From positions 62,001-126,000 of the forward strand of contig NZ_JACDUS010000007.1 in NCBI RefSeq assembly GCF_013761005.1: a DNA stretch of 64,000 nucleotides, written 5' to 3'. Source of the stretch: Desulfosalsimonas propionicica (GTDB taxonomy: Bacteria; Desulfobacterota; Desulfobacteria; Desulfobacterales; Desulfosalsimonadaceae). The translations under genes were made by a program, and so were the position numbers. The notes beneath the pieces are model-generated. The model searched no databases. It saw only the letters and a program-made list of their open reading frames with translations, and was not told the origin of the DNA. Position 1 is the stretch's first letter. Each line of letters opens with the position of its first letter. Below are positions 62,105 through 64,000 of the stretch, piece after piece.

Positions 62105-62890
62105 ATGAAATTGAAATTTACGGCGATACTGGCTGGCGTTTTCCTGGCCTTGTTTCTTGCCGGCACCTGCCCCGCGCAAACCGCGGAAGGCGGCGATACC
62201 GGCGAAAAGGTGCGCAGCAACGTCTTCGAGTCAGTGCAGACCCGCAAACAGACCCAGAAAGAACGCGAACAGTGGCAGGAAGAAAAACAGGAACTGACCG
62301 CTGCTTATGACCGGCTTCAGGACAAAAAAACACGGCTGGAAAAAGAGCGGGCGCTTTTGGAGAAAAAAAAGGCTGCTGCTGAGAAGCGGATTGCCGGTAA
62401 GGAAAAAAAGCTCGCAGATATAGAGCAGATCACCGAAGACATCGAACCCTTTATCTTGCAGACCGCAGACAGGCTCGAAGAGGTGGTTGAAAACGATTTG
62501 CCCTTTCTTGCAGCGGAGCGGGAAAAAAGACTGGACCGGATCGGGGAATTGATGGCAGATCCCGGCAAATCAGTGAGCGAAAAATACCGCAGGGTCATGG
62601 AAGCCCTGTTGGTGGAGGCTGAATACGGAAACACCATTGAGGCCTATCAAAAAAGCATTGAGGTGGACGGCCGCAGCCTCAGGGCAAATATTTTTCGCCT
62701 GGGAAGAATCAGCCTGTTTTACCAGACCATGGACCAGGAGGAATGCGGCTGGTTCAATGCGGCGGAAAACCGATGGGAAAAGCTGCCTGCGACACACAAC
62801 AGCAATATTGCCGCAGCCATTGACATCGCCGCCCAACGGCAGCCGGCCGAACTGCTCACTCTGCCGCTGGGAAGGATGGTGGTAAAATGA
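62105..62890 (+). CDS. DUF3450-family periplasmic coiled-coil protein
   Basis: A 261-residue protein with a signal peptide (FTAILAGVFLALFLAGTCPAQ), a long coiled coil (about 40-115; repeated Lys/Glu/Arg heptads) and a globular C-terminal half with EVVENDLPFLAAEREKR and GRISLFYQTMDQEECGWF. This is DUF3450, the usual first gene of operons encoding ExbB/TolQ, ExbD, TonB and a TPR protein. Start ATG 62105 with AGGAG eight bases before. The B12 riboswitch upstream implies a role in energising corrinoid uptake. Its stop overlaps the next gene by four bases. Confidence 0.88.
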   Translation: MKLKFTAILAGVFLALFLAGTCPAQTAEGGDTGEKVRSNVFESVQTRKQTQKEREQWQEEKQELTAAYDRLQDKKTRLEKERALLEKKKAAAEKRIAGKEKKLADIEQITEDIEPFILQTADRLEEVVENDLPFLAAEREKRLDRIGELMADPGKSVSEKYRRVMEALLVEAEYGNTIEAYQKSIEVDGRSLRANIFRLGRISLFYQTMDQEECGWFNAAENRWEKLPATHNSNIAAAIDIAAQRQPAELLTLPLGRMVVK

Positions 62891-64000
62891 AAAAAAAGAT
62901 TCTGACTGTATTTACTGCCGCCTGTGTCTTTTTTTCCTGCGCCCCTGTTTTTGCCCAGCAGGACATGCGCGAGCTGCAGATAAAGGCCCGCATGCAGAGA
63001 CAGAAGCTTGAAAATCAGGCAAAACAGGAAAAAAGGGCCGCTGAACAAGAAGCCGGGCAAACCCGGCAGGAAATCACGAAAAACAGAAAGAGCCTCAAAC
63101 AGGCCATTGCCGGTTTGGAGAAAGAAACCCAACAACAGGAGGAAAACATCGCCTCCCTGGAAAAAGACATGGAAGCATTTTCCGCCAGGGAAAAGGAACT
63201 TGACAGCGAGCTGGCTGAAACAGACAGGATTGTAAGTGAACTGGCGGGAACAATAAAGGCCAATGCAGACGATATCACTGGTCTTGCAGAAGGCAGCCTC
63301 CAAAACCCCCTGGCGCCCGGGGCGCGGGCACTTCTTGAAAGCATCGCAGAAAAGCGCAAATTTCCGGGCATGGAAGATATCCGGATGATGGCAGAAGTCC
63401 TTTACAAACAGGTCCGGCTGTCCGGAAACGTCCGGGTTAAAGGCGGCACCATTATTGACCGCTCAGGAGAGGAATCCAGGGCCGGGATACTGCTCATAGG
63501 CAATTTTACAGCAGCATACAGGACTGACCAGGAAACCGGTTTTCTGAAACATTCTCCCGGCAGCGGGCAGCTCTTTGCCCTGTCCAGCCTTCCGCCGGGG
63601 GGAATGCAGCGAAAAATCAACGACTACATGGACGGCAAGTCCATGGCCGTGCCCATGGATATCACCCGGGGAGGCGCTTTGCGCCAGCTAACCCATGAGT
63701 TAAGCCTTTCAGAGCAGATCTCGGAGGGCGGCCCCATTGTATGGCCGATCCTGTTTCTGCTGGGCCTGGGACTTCTTATTATCGCCGAAAGAACCATTTT
63801 TCTGCTGCGCAGAAGGTTTGATGCAGAAGGTTTCATGCGCTCCATTAAAGAACTGGTAAAACAGGGCAGGTTTGAAAAATGCAGGCAGGCCTGCGACGGC
63901 CACGGGACAAAGCCGCTTCCGCGTGTTATCAGCGCGGGCCTTGACTGCTGCCACATGCCCAGGGAAGAAATGGAAAACGCCCTGCAGGAGGCGATCTTAA
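62887..64000 (+). CDS. MotA/TolQ/ExbB proton-channel protein with long periplasmic domain, 3' end outside window
   Basis: 371 codons visible and still open at the window edge. It has a signal peptide (LTVFTAACVFFSCAPVFAQ), a coiled coil (about 25-115), a beta-rich periplasmic segment (about 165-250), and a membrane helix WPILFLLGLGLLIIAERTIFLL (about 282-303) that begins the TolQ/ExbB channel fold. The next segment matches the cytoplasmic ExbB part (FEKCRQACDGHG). These enlarged ExbB proteins are normally followed by a second ExbB, ExbD and TonB. The ATG overlaps the DUF3450 stop. Confidence 0.88.
   Translation, partial: MKKKILTVFTAACVFFSCAPVFAQQDMRELQIKARMQRQKLENQAKQEKRAAEQEAGQTRQEITKNRKSLKQAIAGLEKETQQQEENIASLEKDMEAFSAREKELDSELAETDRIVSELAGTIKANADDITGLAEGSLQNPLAPGARALLESIAEKRKFPGMEDIRMMAEVLYKQVRLSGNVRVKGGTIIDRSGEESRAGILLIGNFTAAYRTDQETGFLKHSPGSGQLFALSSLPPGGMQRKINDYMDGKSMAVPMDITRGGALRQLTHELSLSEQISEGGPIVWPILFLLGLGLLIIAERTIFLLRRRFDAEGFMRSIKELVKQGRFEKCRQACDGHGTKPLPRVISAGLDCCHMPREEMENALQEAIL

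Noticed and set aside
1-64000. CRISPR array, prophage, plasmid origin or insertion sequence
   Set aside because: No regularly spaced direct repeats, transposase, integrase, Rep or phage structural genes were found on either strand.

Overview
The window reads as chromosome of an anaerobic, moderately GC-rich bacterium, most likely a sulfate-reducing Desulfobacterota. Pointers are desulfoferrodoxin, rubrerythrin and a flavodiiron oxygen reductase for oxygen defence, several sulfur-oxyanion-type transporters, a DUF5320 gene behind a sigma-54 promoter, a stand-alone FMN-type glutamate synthase, and many large PAS / solute-binding sensors. No phage, transposase, integrase or CRISPR array is visible. 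This placement is inference from gene content.

Layout. 1-11.7 kb is mostly housekeeping: the tail of a TPR protein, ychF-tatD, pncA, thiD, an FMN glutamate synthase preceded by a GAF-ANTAR regulator, panB, hisS, aspS and tRNA-Asn. 12-16 kb holds sulfur and redox genes: desulfoferrodoxin, an exported tandem rhodanese with two YeeE/YedE half-transporters and an envelope protein, and rubrerythrin. 16-30 kb is signalling: a hybrid histidine kinase with two solute-binding domains, a five-PAS GGDEF/HD protein, a PAS-receiver protein and a diguanylate cyclase with three solute-binding domains, interspersed with a short ferritin-like protein, a J-domain protein and a sigma-54-driven DUF5320 gene. 30-36.5 kb carries an old-yellow-enzyme/flavodiiron pair, a decayed MNT-HEPN toxin-antitoxin module, an alanine symporter, a CBS-HPP pair and a DUF488 gene. 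36.7-44.6 kb is a sigma-54 activator divergent from an RND tripartite efflux operon with its own -24/-12 promoter. 45-50.7 kb is mixed (EVE, chemoreceptor, VOC, RidA, lipoproteins, TSUP permease). 51-59.7 kb is one leftward nine-gene operon headed by an ArsR repressor: two tiny Cys-rich proteins, a TSUP permease, a MOT1-like permease, an ABC-2 exporter and an RND pump. 59.8-64 kb has mgtE, then a cobalamin riboswitch upstream of a DUF3450/ExbB-type TonB-energising operon that runs off the window.

The most notable regulatory logic is in leaders. (i) The glutamate synthase leader carries a perfect stem with a hexaloop having A at position 1 and G at position 4, the ANTAR-binding signature. A second copy of the loop lies inside an intrinsic terminator, and the ANTAR gene is directly upstream on the same strand. 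(ii) Two sigma-54 promoters have matching upstream palindromes. (iii) A B12 riboswitch is followed by two successive terminator-type hairpins.

A second theme is a family of modular palindromic intergenic repeats at four or five sites, including a 61-bp module present in two inverted copies 35 kb apart with one mismatch.
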